From NCBI GenBank assembly GCA_024102795.1, contig JAGFJK010000490.1:1-39687 (forward strand): a DNA stretch of 39,687 nt. Direction: 5' to 3'. The stretch comes from Pirellulaceae bacterium (GTDB lineage Bacteria > Planctomycetota > Planctomycetia > Pirellulales > Pirellulaceae). The position numbers and the translations under genes were made by a program. The notes beneath the pieces are model-generated. The model worked only from the letters and a program-made list of their open reading frames with translations, ran no database searches and had not been told where the DNA came from. Shown one piece after another: positions 32,002 to 39,015 of the stretch. Position 1 is the first letter of the stretch. The number at the start of each line of letters is the position of its first letter.

Positions 32002-32157
32002 TCAGGCGTCGTGTTTACGCCTTTCGGAATCCGGACAAACCGGCAGGACCAGCAATTCGCGCGTCTTGCCATCAAGACCGACTTTGGTGAGTTTACCACA
32101 GTTCGGGCATTTCAGCACAAGTACGCGAGCCGTCCCCAGTCGGTCGGGCAGATACAC
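32002..32157 (-). CDS. Possible short Cys-rich ORF
   Basis: A GTG-initiated frame of 51 codons contains LVLKCPNCGKLTKVGLDG and VCPDSERRKHDA. A CxxC pair followed by a later Cys is compatible with a small zinc-binding peptide or the remnant of a longer gene. There is no ribosome site, so this is a weak call. Confidence 0.25.
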   Translation of the reverse strand: MYLPDRLGTARVLVLKCPNCGKLTKVGLDGKTRELLVLPVCPDSERRKHDA

Positions 32158-32173
32158 GGCGAGCTTGTGCAGC

Positions 32174-32388
32174 GAACTGCGAAGCTACGTTCGCGGCTGG
32201 ATGGGCTACTTTGGGTTGCCGCCCAACTGAAGCTGTTCGACCAGCTCGACCAGTGGCTCCGGCGACGCCTGCGGATGTATTACTGGAGGCGCTGGCGGCG
32301 GGCCCGCACGCGCCGCCGGGAACTCATTCGACTCGGCGCTGCCCGGCGGCCAGCCATCCGTGACGCCCGCAGTCGGAAAAGCCCCTGA
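32174..32388 (+). pseudogene. Group II intron RT/maturase remnant, middle part
   Basis: Two frames overlap: ELRSYVRGWMGYFGL (frame of 32174) and then, after a frame change near 32220, QLKLFDQLDQWLRRRLRMYYW with RRWRRARTRRRELIRLGAARRPAIRDARSRK. This is exactly the part absent from the remnant at 31013-31316. It ends at 32388 with a stop soon after SRK. It is probably the other half of the same or a sibling degenerated intron ORF. Confidence 0.75.
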
Positions 32389-32510
32389 GCGACCACCATT
32401 GACCTCTGGGGTCGATTTGGCAGGATGGGCAGAATACCATCGGTTCGCTGCAGGCGTAGCACAACACGCTTGGTGGAATGTCGGCGGCGCTCAAGAGATG
32501 TCGAAGTCAC

Positions 32511-32637
32511 CGTCACGCCTGGAGTCACGGGCTGGAAGCCCATGCTACGTATGCGTCACGCCTGGAATCACGGGCTGGAAGCGCGTGCTACGTACGGCAC
32601 GCCCAAAATCACGGGCTGGAAGCGCGTGCTACGTATG
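32511..32637 (+). repeat. 43-bp tandem repeat, three copies
   Basis: Copies lie at 32511-32553, 32554-32596 and 32597-32637 with few changes. Each carries TCACGGGCTGGAAGC and GTGCTACGTA. There is no spacer structure, so this is not a CRISPR array. The sequence type resembles repeats found widely in planctomycete intergenic regions. Confidence 0.85.
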
Positions 32638-32667
32638 CGTCACGACCAGCGTTTCACTTGGCCGTTT

Positions 32668-33495
32668 TCAGACTTCCTGGGCCAGTCGCGCGAGTAGTCC
32701 GGTGACCAGTTGCCTCATCCGCGGCTCGGCCCGGCTGGCCGCGGCGACCACCTGCTGGCCGCTGACCGTTTGAGGCGCGTCGGGCGAGGCGACATTCGTG
32801 ACGGTGGACAAGGCCAGCACGCGCAGCCCGCATTGGCGGGCGACCAGCACTTCGGGGATCGTCGACATGCCCACGCAGTCGCCGCCGATCCGCCGCAGCA
32901 TGCGGTACTCGGCCCGCGTTTCGTACGTCGGGCCGGTCATCGAGACGTACACGCCCGCCTGCAGCACGAAGCCGGCCGCGCGAGCCACCTCGATCGCCTG
33001 GGTCGCCAGCCGCGGGTCGTAGGGCGAAGCCGCCAGACGCCCCGGTCGCGGGCTGTCCACCCGCTGGCCGCTGGGCGTCCTCCACATCAGATTGATATGG
33101 TCGGCGACCACCATGATGTCGCCCGCCTCGTAGCGCGGATTCAGTCCGCCGGCGGCGTTCGAGATGATCAGGATGCGGCATCCCAGCGCGTGCAGCACGC
33201 GCACGGGCAAGGCGACCTGGTCGGCCGAGTAGCCTTCGTACAGGTGGCAGCGGCCGCGGAGGGCCGCCACGCGAACCCCGGCCAGTTCGCCGCACACCAG
33301 CCGGCCGGCGTGCCCCAGCGCCGTGGCCCGCGGAAAATGCGGAAGCTGCTCGAACCCAAGCTCCACATCGGCCGCGAGAAAATCGGCCAGATGCCCCAGT
33401 CCGGTCCCCAGGATCAGGCCCACCTGCGCGGTCCTGGACCACTGCCGCCGCACGGCGGCCGCCGACCGCTCGACATCCTCTGCAGAGTACCGCAC
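32668..33495 (-). CDS. Purine nucleoside phosphorylase (type Asn, 6-oxopurine-like)
   Basis: Protein of 275 aa from a GTG start, full length for the trimeric PNP family. Recognisable: LILGTGLGHLADFL (27-40, phosphate loop), GRCHLYEGYS (81-90), ISNAAGGLNP (111-120), TGPTYETRAEYRML (187-200; Glu192 matches the purine-binding Glu of mammalian PNP), GMSTIPEV (209-216) and STVTN (230-234). Asn234 lies where Asn243 of human PNP fixes 6-oxopurines. The enzyme cleaves inosine/guanosine with phosphate to base and ribose-1-phosphate in purine salvage. It is the second of two adjacent paralogues, 28 bp behind the other, so probably co-transcribed. It is named by function only because two paralogues exist. 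Confidence 0.92.
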   Translation of the reverse strand: MRYSAEDVERSAAAVRRQWSRTAQVGLILGTGLGHLADFLAADVELGFEQLPHFPRATALGHAGRLVCGELAGVRVAALRGRCHLYEGYSADQVALPVRVLHALGCRILIISNAAGGLNPRYEAGDIMVVADHINLMWRTPSGQRVDSPRPGRLAASPYDPRLATQAIEVARAAGFVLQAGVYVSMTGPTYETRAEYRMLRRIGGDCVGMSTIPEVLVARQCGLRVLALSTVTNVASPDAPQTVSGQQVVAAASRAEPRMRQLVTGLLARLAQEV

Positions 33496-33523
33496 GCTCG
33501 TTAGCTCGCGCCCACCCGTGGGC

Positions 33524-34360
33524 TCACGCCTGTTCGCCGGCCAGCACGCCCAGCACCAGTTTCCTCAGCTTCGGTTCCGCCGCGTTGGCGATGGCGATAA
33601 TCTCGGCCACATTCGCTGGCTTCAAGGCATCGGCCAGGCACATGTCGGTCACAATCGAGAAGCCCACCACGCGGAGCCCGCAGTGCACGGCCACGATCAC
33701 TTCGGGCACGGTGGACATGCCGACGACGTCGGCCCCGATCATCCTCAGGAACCGGTACTCGGCCCGCGTTTCCAGGTTGGGGCCCGCGACGGCCACGAAG
33801 ACGCCCTTGTGAGCGACAATATCTTCCCGGCGGGCCACCGCCAGCGCCCGGTCGACCAGCTTCAAGTCGTACGGTTCGCACATATCGGGAAACCGCGGCC
33901 CCAGCCGGTCGTCGTTGATGCCGATCAGCGGGTTGTCGCCCATCAGGTTGATATGGTCCTCGATCACCATGATGTCGCCGCAGCGGTAGTAGGGGTTCAT
34001 GCCGCCGCAGGCGTTCGAGACCACCAGCAGTTCCGCTCCCAGCGCCCGCATGACCCGCACGGGCAGGGTGATCTGCTTGAGCGAATAGCCTTCATACATG
34101 TGGAAGCGGCCTTCCATGGCCACCACTGGCAGCCCGTGCAGCGTGCCGCAGACCAGCCGGCCTCGATGGCTGATGGCGGTGGAGGACGGGAAGTTTGGAA
34201 TCTCTTCGTAGTCCAACGAGGCTTCGCACTGGATTTCGCCGGCCAGGCCGCCCAGACCCGTGCCGAGAATGATTCCCGCGTGCGGCTGGCGGTCCCAGTG
34301 GGAGCGGATGGCCGCCACGGCCGCTTCGACCTGTCCAAACAGTTCCAGCATGGGTTGCAT
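33524..34360 (-). CDS. Purine nucleoside phosphorylase paralogue with Asn-to-Asp change
   Basis: Protein of 278 aa. The ATG at 34360 is nearly touching GGAGA; the in-frame ATG at 34351 has better spacing (10 nt). Motifs: ILGTGLGGLAGEI (31-43), GRFHMYEGYS (84-93), VSNACGGMNP (114-123), AGPNLETRAEYRFL (192-205; Glu197), GMSTVPEV (214-221) and SIVTD (235-239). Asp239 occupies the position of Asn234 in its neighbour and of human PNP Asn243. In human PNP an Asn-to-Asp change at this site widens specificity to 6-aminopurines, and MTA phosphorylases also carry Asp here. So this enzyme may act on adenosine-type or methylthio nucleosides (inference). It follows the dioxygenase gene by 36 bp. Confidence 0.9.
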   Translation of the reverse strand: MQPMLELFGQVEAAVAAIRSHWDRQPHAGIILGTGLGGLAGEIQCEASLDYEEIPNFPSSTAISHRGRLVCGTLHGLPVVAMEGRFHMYEGYSLKQITLPVRVMRALGAELLVVSNACGGMNPYYRCGDIMVIEDHINLMGDNPLIGINDDRLGPRFPDMCEPYDLKLVDRALAVARREDIVAHKGVFVAVAGPNLETRAEYRFLRMIGADVVGMSTVPEVIVAVHCGLRVVGFSIVTDMCLADALKPANVAEIIAIANAAEPKLRKLVLGVLAGEQA

Positions 34361-34396
34361 TCTCCGAGCTGCGCGGCCTGGGGGGCCTGCGAGACG

Positions 34397-35392
34397 TCAA
34401 GCGTCGCAGGCGATCAGCGAGGCCAAGACCTTGCGGACGCCGCGAAACGTGCGCCGCCCGTGCATCACGACAAAATTATCCACTAGCGCCACGTCGCCCC
34501 GTTGCCAGGGCAGGTCGAACGTCAACTGCTCGGCCAGGTCCGCCACCAGGTTCACATCCTCGCGCGACAACGGCTGGCCGTTGCCCAGCGTGATCGCCTG
34601 GGCGGGATCGTTGCGGCTGTCCCGCCAGCCCTGAAACGCGGCGATCAACTGGTTGAAAAACACCTGGCGGCCGTCCGGCAACGTGCGGACCGCCGGCAGC
34701 ACGGGCGTGGTGGCCCGCAGGCAACCGTCGGGCAGCCACTGCCACGAGTAGCCGAGCGCCGCGAGACGCTGTTCGGCCTGTTCGCGCGTCGCTGCCCGCA
34801 GCGTGCTCTGCCAGCTTCGCCCCATGCCGGACGTCAGATCGGCCTCGGCCGGCATCACGTTGTTGTACTTCAGCCCGTGTCGCTGGCAATCCCGCGCGAA
34901 CTGGGGCAGTTGCCCCGCGATCCGCGTGAACAAGACGTCGGAACGGCACAGCGGCGTGGCTCCGCCCGCTTCCGCCGGCTGCTCGCAGAAGAAGAACAGA
35001 CGGCTGGGGTAGACGGGTGTCTGAGCCATCTCGTGGTGCAGGAAAATCGTGACTTCCGGCGGCGCCTCGTTGGCCGTGAACACCCGCTCGGTGCGGTTTA
35101 CTCGCACGGCATTCGACAGCGACTGGTCGTAGGGAAAGTTCGGCAAGCCGAAAGCCGCCACGAACGCATCGAAATCGTCGGCCGTGGCCAGCGGGAAGCC
35201 GCGAAACAGGATCGCGCCATGAAGCGACGAGCGGCGCAGCAGGTCGTCGCGCCGCTTGCGGACCCAAGCGGCGACATCTTCCAGCGTGGCGTCGCGCGCG
35301 TGGCAGGTCAGCCCCAGCGGGAATTCGGCGCCGTCGTAAGTCTGTGCGCCGGCAATCGCCAGCGTCCGCACGGTCAGCCCTTCCCCGTCCAC
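34397..35392 (-). CDS. TauD/TfdA-like Fe(II)/2-oxoglutarate dioxygenase
   Basis: Protein of 331 aa from a GTG start preceded by GAGGGG; the longer upstream frame is not needed. The jelly-roll enzyme motifs are HHE (H119-x-E121 facial-triad start), NNVMPAEADLTSGMGRSW, TPVLPAVRTLPDGRQVFFNQLIA, and WQRGDVALVDNFVVMHGRRTF with the distal His311. It resembles the SyrP/clavaminate-synthase-like branch of the TauD family rather than taurine dioxygenase itself. Substrate unknown. It heads a minus-strand run with the two PNP genes, although a functional link is not obvious. Confidence 0.85.
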   Translation of the reverse strand: MDGEGLTVRTLAIAGAQTYDGAEFPLGLTCHARDATLEDVAAWVRKRRDDLLRRSSLHGAILFRGFPLATADDFDAFVAAFGLPNFPYDQSLSNAVRVNRTERVFTANEAPPEVTIFLHHEMAQTPVYPSRLFFFCEQPAEAGGATPLCRSDVLFTRIAGQLPQFARDCQRHGLKYNNVMPAEADLTSGMGRSWQSTLRAATREQAEQRLAALGYSWQWLPDGCLRATTPVLPAVRTLPDGRQVFFNQLIAAFQGWRDSRNDPAQAITLGNGQPLSREDVNLVADLAEQLTFDLPWQRGDVALVDNFVVMHGRRTFRGVRKVLASLIACDA

Positions 35393-35659
35393 GTTGCAAT
35401 CCCCTCGCCGAATCGATTCCGCTCGCCTCCCAGGCGCCCGGACGTTAGCTCTTTCGACCAGGCCGTTCGTCTTACCGTGCCGGACCGCGCCACACAACCC
35501 GGCATGATGCAAGTTGAACCGCCGAGGACGGGGAGGACGCCGAGGACGCGGAGGGCTGAACGCAGAGGCCGTTTCTTGTTAGAATTCAGGGGCCGGGTGA
35601 CCGGCCACTGCCCCGTTACCAGCCCGAGCCGCATCCCTGGCGCAGAAAGCAAATTCACC

Positions 35660-36799
35660 GTGCTGACACCATTCCTGCAACGGACGTTGCTCCTCATGTT
35701 CCTGACACTCACAATCGCGCCGGCGGCCCAGGCGGCCGAGCAGCTATTGTACCTGGCCTCGATCCAGGACAAATCGATCACGGCGTATCGCGTGGACGCC
35801 GCCACGGGCGGCCTGGAGCGGAAGTTCCGCGTGGAGTTGCCGGGCAACGGCGGCGCGATGGCCTTTTCGCCCGACACGTCGCTGATCTACGCGGCGGTTA
35901 CGGGGTTGCCCGACGGCAAGGCGGGCGTGGCCACATTGCGGCGCGGCACGGACGGCGGCCTGACGCTGGCCGCGACGGCCACGATCACCAGCCGGGCACC
36001 GTACATTCGCACCGACAAGCAGGGACGGTACCTGCTGGCGGCGCATTACGGCGAGGGCGACGTAACGGTGTACCGCATCGTCGACGGCCTGTGCACGAGC
36101 GAGCTGCTGGAACACCGTCATACCGAGAAAACGGCTCACTGCGTGGAATTGGATCGGACCGGCAAGTTCGTGTTCGTACCGCACACGTCGCCCAACAAGG
36201 TGTACCAGTTCCGGCTGGACGAACCGACCGGGAAGCTGCTGCCGAACGATCCGCCGCTGGTGACCGGGCCGGACGCCGACCACCGGTATCATGAGCCGCG
36301 GCACTTCGCGCTGCATCCCACGCTCGACCTGGCTTACACGTCCAACGAGAACGGCGGCGGGATCTCGCTGTGGCGGCTGGACCCGCAAAGCGGCACGCTG
36401 GAGCTGCTGCAAACCCTGGGCACGTTGCCGCCCAGCTACGAAGGCAACAGCGCCGCGGCGGACATTCGCCTGACGGCCGACGGCCGGTTCGCCTATGTTT
36501 CGAACCGGGACACGACCCAGCGGCCCGACGGCCAGCCGCCCCGAGACACACTGGCGGCGGTCGCCCTGGACGCCCGCACGGGCCGGATGCGGATCGTGGG
36601 CCATTACCCGACGGTCCACTTTCCGCGCTCCTGCTGCATCGACTTGACGGGCCATTACCTGTACGCCGCGGGACAGCAGTCCGGGAACCTGGCGGCGTAT
36701 CGCATCGACCAGGAGACGGGCGAGCTGCGGAAGCTGGCCACCTACGACACGGGCCCGACACCGATTTGGGTGATGTGCGGAGCGGTGGGAGCTCCCTAA
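35660..36799 (+). CDS. Exported lactonase-type beta-propeller (6-phosphogluconolactonase fold)
   Basis: Protein of 379 aa from a GTG start followed by a signal peptide (LLMFLTLTIAPAAQA). The propeller repeats match the YbhE/Pgl lactonase family: QLLYLASIQDKSITAYRVDAATGGLE, GDVTVYRIVDGL, KTAHCVELDRTGKFVFVPHTSPNKVYQF, HEPRHFALHPTLDLAYTSNEN, LTADGRFAYVSNRD. Cytoplasmic Pgl acts in the pentose phosphate pathway, but this copy is secreted, so it may act on other sugar lactones. An ATG at 35698 lies inside the signal peptide and is less likely. The region 35500-35570 before it contains GGACG/GAGGACG repeats and no gene. Confidence 0.85.
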   Translation: MLTPFLQRTLLLMFLTLTIAPAAQAAEQLLYLASIQDKSITAYRVDAATGGLERKFRVELPGNGGAMAFSPDTSLIYAAVTGLPDGKAGVATLRRGTDGGLTLAATATITSRAPYIRTDKQGRYLLAAHYGEGDVTVYRIVDGLCTSELLEHRHTEKTAHCVELDRTGKFVFVPHTSPNKVYQFRLDEPTGKLLPNDPPLVTGPDADHRYHEPRHFALHPTLDLAYTSNENGGGISLWRLDPQSGTLELLQTLGTLPPSYEGNSAAADIRLTADGRFAYVSNRDTTQRPDGQPPRDTLAAVALDARTGRMRIVGHYPTVHFPRSCCIDLTGHYLYAAGQQSGNLAAYRIDQETGELRKLATYDTGPTPIWVMCGAVGAP

Positions 36800-36889
36800 A
36801 GTGACTGGGCTGTCGCGTTGATGAAGCGGCGGGGCCGGCGTTGATCGGCGCGGAACCTGTCAGAGTCACGTGGGCGAGGAAGCAGCGCC

Positions 36890-38245
36890 GTGTTACCCGA
36901 ACTGACCTACTATACGCACGTCCTGGCGATCGTGGGCGACATCCTGCGCATCCGGGCTCCCGGCGTGCGCTACAACGACCTGGCGCTGGTGGAGAACTGG
37001 GACGGCGACACGTCGCTGGCGCAGGTGATCGAGCTGGATGGCGACGAAGTGTCGCTGCAGGTCTTCACGGGGGGCAAGGGACTTTCCACCGAGGCGCGGG
37101 TCCGATTCCTGGGCCACCCGATGCAGGTGAGTTATTCCGACAACATCCTGGGCCGGGTATTCAACGGCGCCGGGGAGACGGTGGACGGCGGTCCGCCGAT
37201 GTTCGACGACGCCCGAATTGATGTGGGGGGCCCGGCGGTCAACCCCACGCGGCGCGAGCTGCCGGGCAGGATGATTGAAACCCGCGTGCCGATGATCGAC
37301 GTGTTCAACTGCCTGGTGGAAAGCCAGAAGATCCCGATCTTCTCGGTGGCCGGCGAACCCTATAACCAGTTGCTGGCCCGCATCGGCATCCAGGCCAGCG
37401 CGGACATCATCGTGTTTGGCGGCCTGGGGCTGATCTTCGACGATTACCACTTCTTCCGCACGACGTTCGAGAACGAAGGGATGTTCGGGCGGAGCGTGAT
37501 GTTCGTCAATCAGGCGTCGGACCCGATCGTCGAGCGGCTGTTCATCCCGGATATGTGCCTGAAGGTGGCCGAGCGGTTCGCGGTGGAGCAGTCCAAACGG
37601 GTGCTGGTGCTGCTGACCGACATGACGGCCTACGCCGACGCGCTGAAGGAGATCGGCATCGCCATGGAACGGGTGCCGTCCAACCGCGGCTACATGGGCG
37701 ATCTGTACAGCCAGTTGGCCTCGCGGTACGAGCGGGCCTGCGCCTACCAGGGAGCCGGCTCGGTGACCATTCTGACGGTCACCACGATGCCGGGCAACGA
37801 CGTCACGCATCCGGTTCCGGACAACACGGGCTACATCACCGAGGGCCAGTTCTACCTGCACGACGGGGCGCTCGATCCGTTCGGGTCGTTGTCCCGTCTC
37901 AAGCAGCAGGTGATCGGCAAGGTGACGCGCGAGGACCACGGCCAGATCATGAACACGATGATCCGCCTGTACTCGGCCGGCAAGGAGGCCGAAACGCGGC
38001 AGGCGATGGCCTTCGACCTCTCGGCGTTCGACCAGAAGGCGCTCAAGTTCCGCCGCCTGTTCGCCGACCGCTTCATGGACATTCGCGTCTCGCTCTCGCT
38101 GCATGACGCCCTGGATCTCTGCTGGCAGACGCTGGCCGAATGTTTCGAACCGGAGGAGTTGCTCATGAGGCAGCAACTGGTGGACAAGTACTTTCCGGCG
38201 GCGCTCGAACGGGCGCGGGCCGCCGAGGCGGATCGTGCGTCGTAG
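36890..38245 (+). CDS. atpB: V-type ATP synthase subunit B
   Basis: Protein of 451 aa, full length for the family. Start GTG at 36890 with AGGA before it. The sequence matches V/A-type B (regulatory) subunits: VRYNDLALVENWDGDTSLAQVIELDGDEVSLQVF, LGRVFNGAGETVDGG, ETRVPMIDVFNCLVESQKIPIFS, LLTDMTAYADALKEIGIAMERVPSNRGYMGDLYSQLASRYERA, SVTILTVTTMPGNDVTHPVPDNTGYITEGQFYL. The B subunit binds nucleotide at a non-catalytic site in the A3B3 head. It is followed by subunit D (38 bp gap) and I. No subunit A or E is visible upstream; the neighbour there is the lactonase gene. Confidence 0.95.
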   Translation: MLPELTYYTHVLAIVGDILRIRAPGVRYNDLALVENWDGDTSLAQVIELDGDEVSLQVFTGGKGLSTEARVRFLGHPMQVSYSDNILGRVFNGAGETVDGGPPMFDDARIDVGGPAVNPTRRELPGRMIETRVPMIDVFNCLVESQKIPIFSVAGEPYNQLLARIGIQASADIIVFGGLGLIFDDYHFFRTTFENEGMFGRSVMFVNQASDPIVERLFIPDMCLKVAERFAVEQSKRVLVLLTDMTAYADALKEIGIAMERVPSNRGYMGDLYSQLASRYERACAYQGAGSVTILTVTTMPGNDVTHPVPDNTGYITEGQFYLHDGALDPFGSLSRLKQQVIGKVTREDHGQIMNTMIRLYSAGKEAETRQAMAFDLSAFDQKALKFRRLFADRFMDIRVSLSLHDALDLCWQTLAECFEPEELLMRQQLVDKYFPAALERARAAEADRAS

Positions 38246-38283
38246 TCGCCAGGCAGGTCCCTCAGCGGTTGGCAGGTCGCAGC

Positions 38284-38874
38284 ATGGCCCACGTCACAAT
38301 CAACAAGAGCAACCTGAAGCAGCAGCGCGAGCGGCTGAAGCTGTACGAACGGTTTCTGCCCTCGCTGGAACTCAAGAAGCAGCAGTTGCTGACGGAGCAC
38401 AAGCGGGCCCGCGAGCAACTGGCGGAGAGCGAGCGGGAGGCCGCGCGGCTCGAACAGTCGCTGGCCGGGCTGTACGAACTGCTCGGCGGCACGCGGATCG
38501 ACCTGCGGGGACTGGTGCGGGTGGAGTCGGTGGAATTGGGCATCGAGAACGTGGTCGGTGCCCGCCTGCCCGTGATTCGCGAGATCCGGATCGTCAAAAC
38601 GGATTATTCGACCCTGGCCAAGCCGTTCTGGGTGGATACGCTGGTGGAGCGGTTGGAGCAGGCCTGCCGGCAGCGGATCCAGCAGCAGGTGCGCGAGGAG
38701 CGGTTGCGCCGCCTGGCCGTGCAGGCCCGGCGGATCACCCAGCGCGTGAACTTGTTTCAGAAAGTGCTGATCCCCAGCGCCCGCGAGCAGATCAAGCGGA
38801 TCCAGATCGGCCTGTCGGAACAGGAGCGCAGCGCCGTCATCCGTTCCAAACTGGCCAAGAGCCGCCACCGCTGA
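38284..38874 (+). CDS. atpD: V-type ATP synthase subunit D
   Basis: Protein of 196 aa. It shows the long coiled-coil of the central rotor shaft: INKSNLKQQRERLKLYERFLPSLELKKQQL and RRLAVQARRITQRVNLFQKVLIPSAREQIKRIQIGLSEQERSAV. Subunit D turns inside the A3B3 head and couples it to the membrane ring. The gene lies 38 bp after subunit B and before subunit I in the same direction. The 141-bp gap to subunit I contains a dispersed repeat. Confidence 0.93.
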   Translation: MAHVTINKSNLKQQRERLKLYERFLPSLELKKQQLLTEHKRAREQLAESEREAARLEQSLAGLYELLGGTRIDLRGLVRVESVELGIENVVGARLPVIREIRIVKTDYSTLAKPFWVDTLVERLEQACRQRIQQQVREERLRRLAVQARRITQRVNLFQKVLIPSAREQIKRIQIGLSEQERSAVIRSKLAKSRHR

Positions 38875-38924
38875 CTAGGAATTGCAAGAACCGCGAACGT
38901 TAAGTTTTGTCCAAAGGAAACGAA

Positions 38925-38963
38925 CCCCTCCCCAGCCCTCCCCGAAGCGGGGAGGGAGCCAGA
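38925..38963 (-). repeat. Dispersed 39-bp palindromic repeat, copy 2
   Basis: Exact reverse complement of 12843-12881. It sits in the gap between V-ATPase subunits D and I, just before a CTGACTACTGACGACT block. Confidence 0.75.
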
Positions 38964-39015
38964 AGGAATCAAAGGGGAGTTGTACGACTAGCCGCTGACT
39001 ACTGACGACTATTCC

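Larger units (their letters stand above)
31928..32667. other. Scar region between antitoxin and purine nucleoside phosphorylase
   Basis: The region holds a possible 51-codon minus-strand frame with CPNCG (32002-32157), a second RT remnant (32174-32388) and a three-copy tandem repeat (32511-32637). Around 32396-32460 the TTGACCTCTGGGG block recalls a similar block at 12696-12720. Confidence 0.55.

Noticed and set aside
32511-32637. CRISPR array
   Set aside because: Copies are directly tandem without spacers and vary in sequence.
36893-38176. Minus-strand frame over V-ATPase subunit B
   Set aside because: Antisense to a highly conserved protein; His/Arg/Gln-rich shadow.
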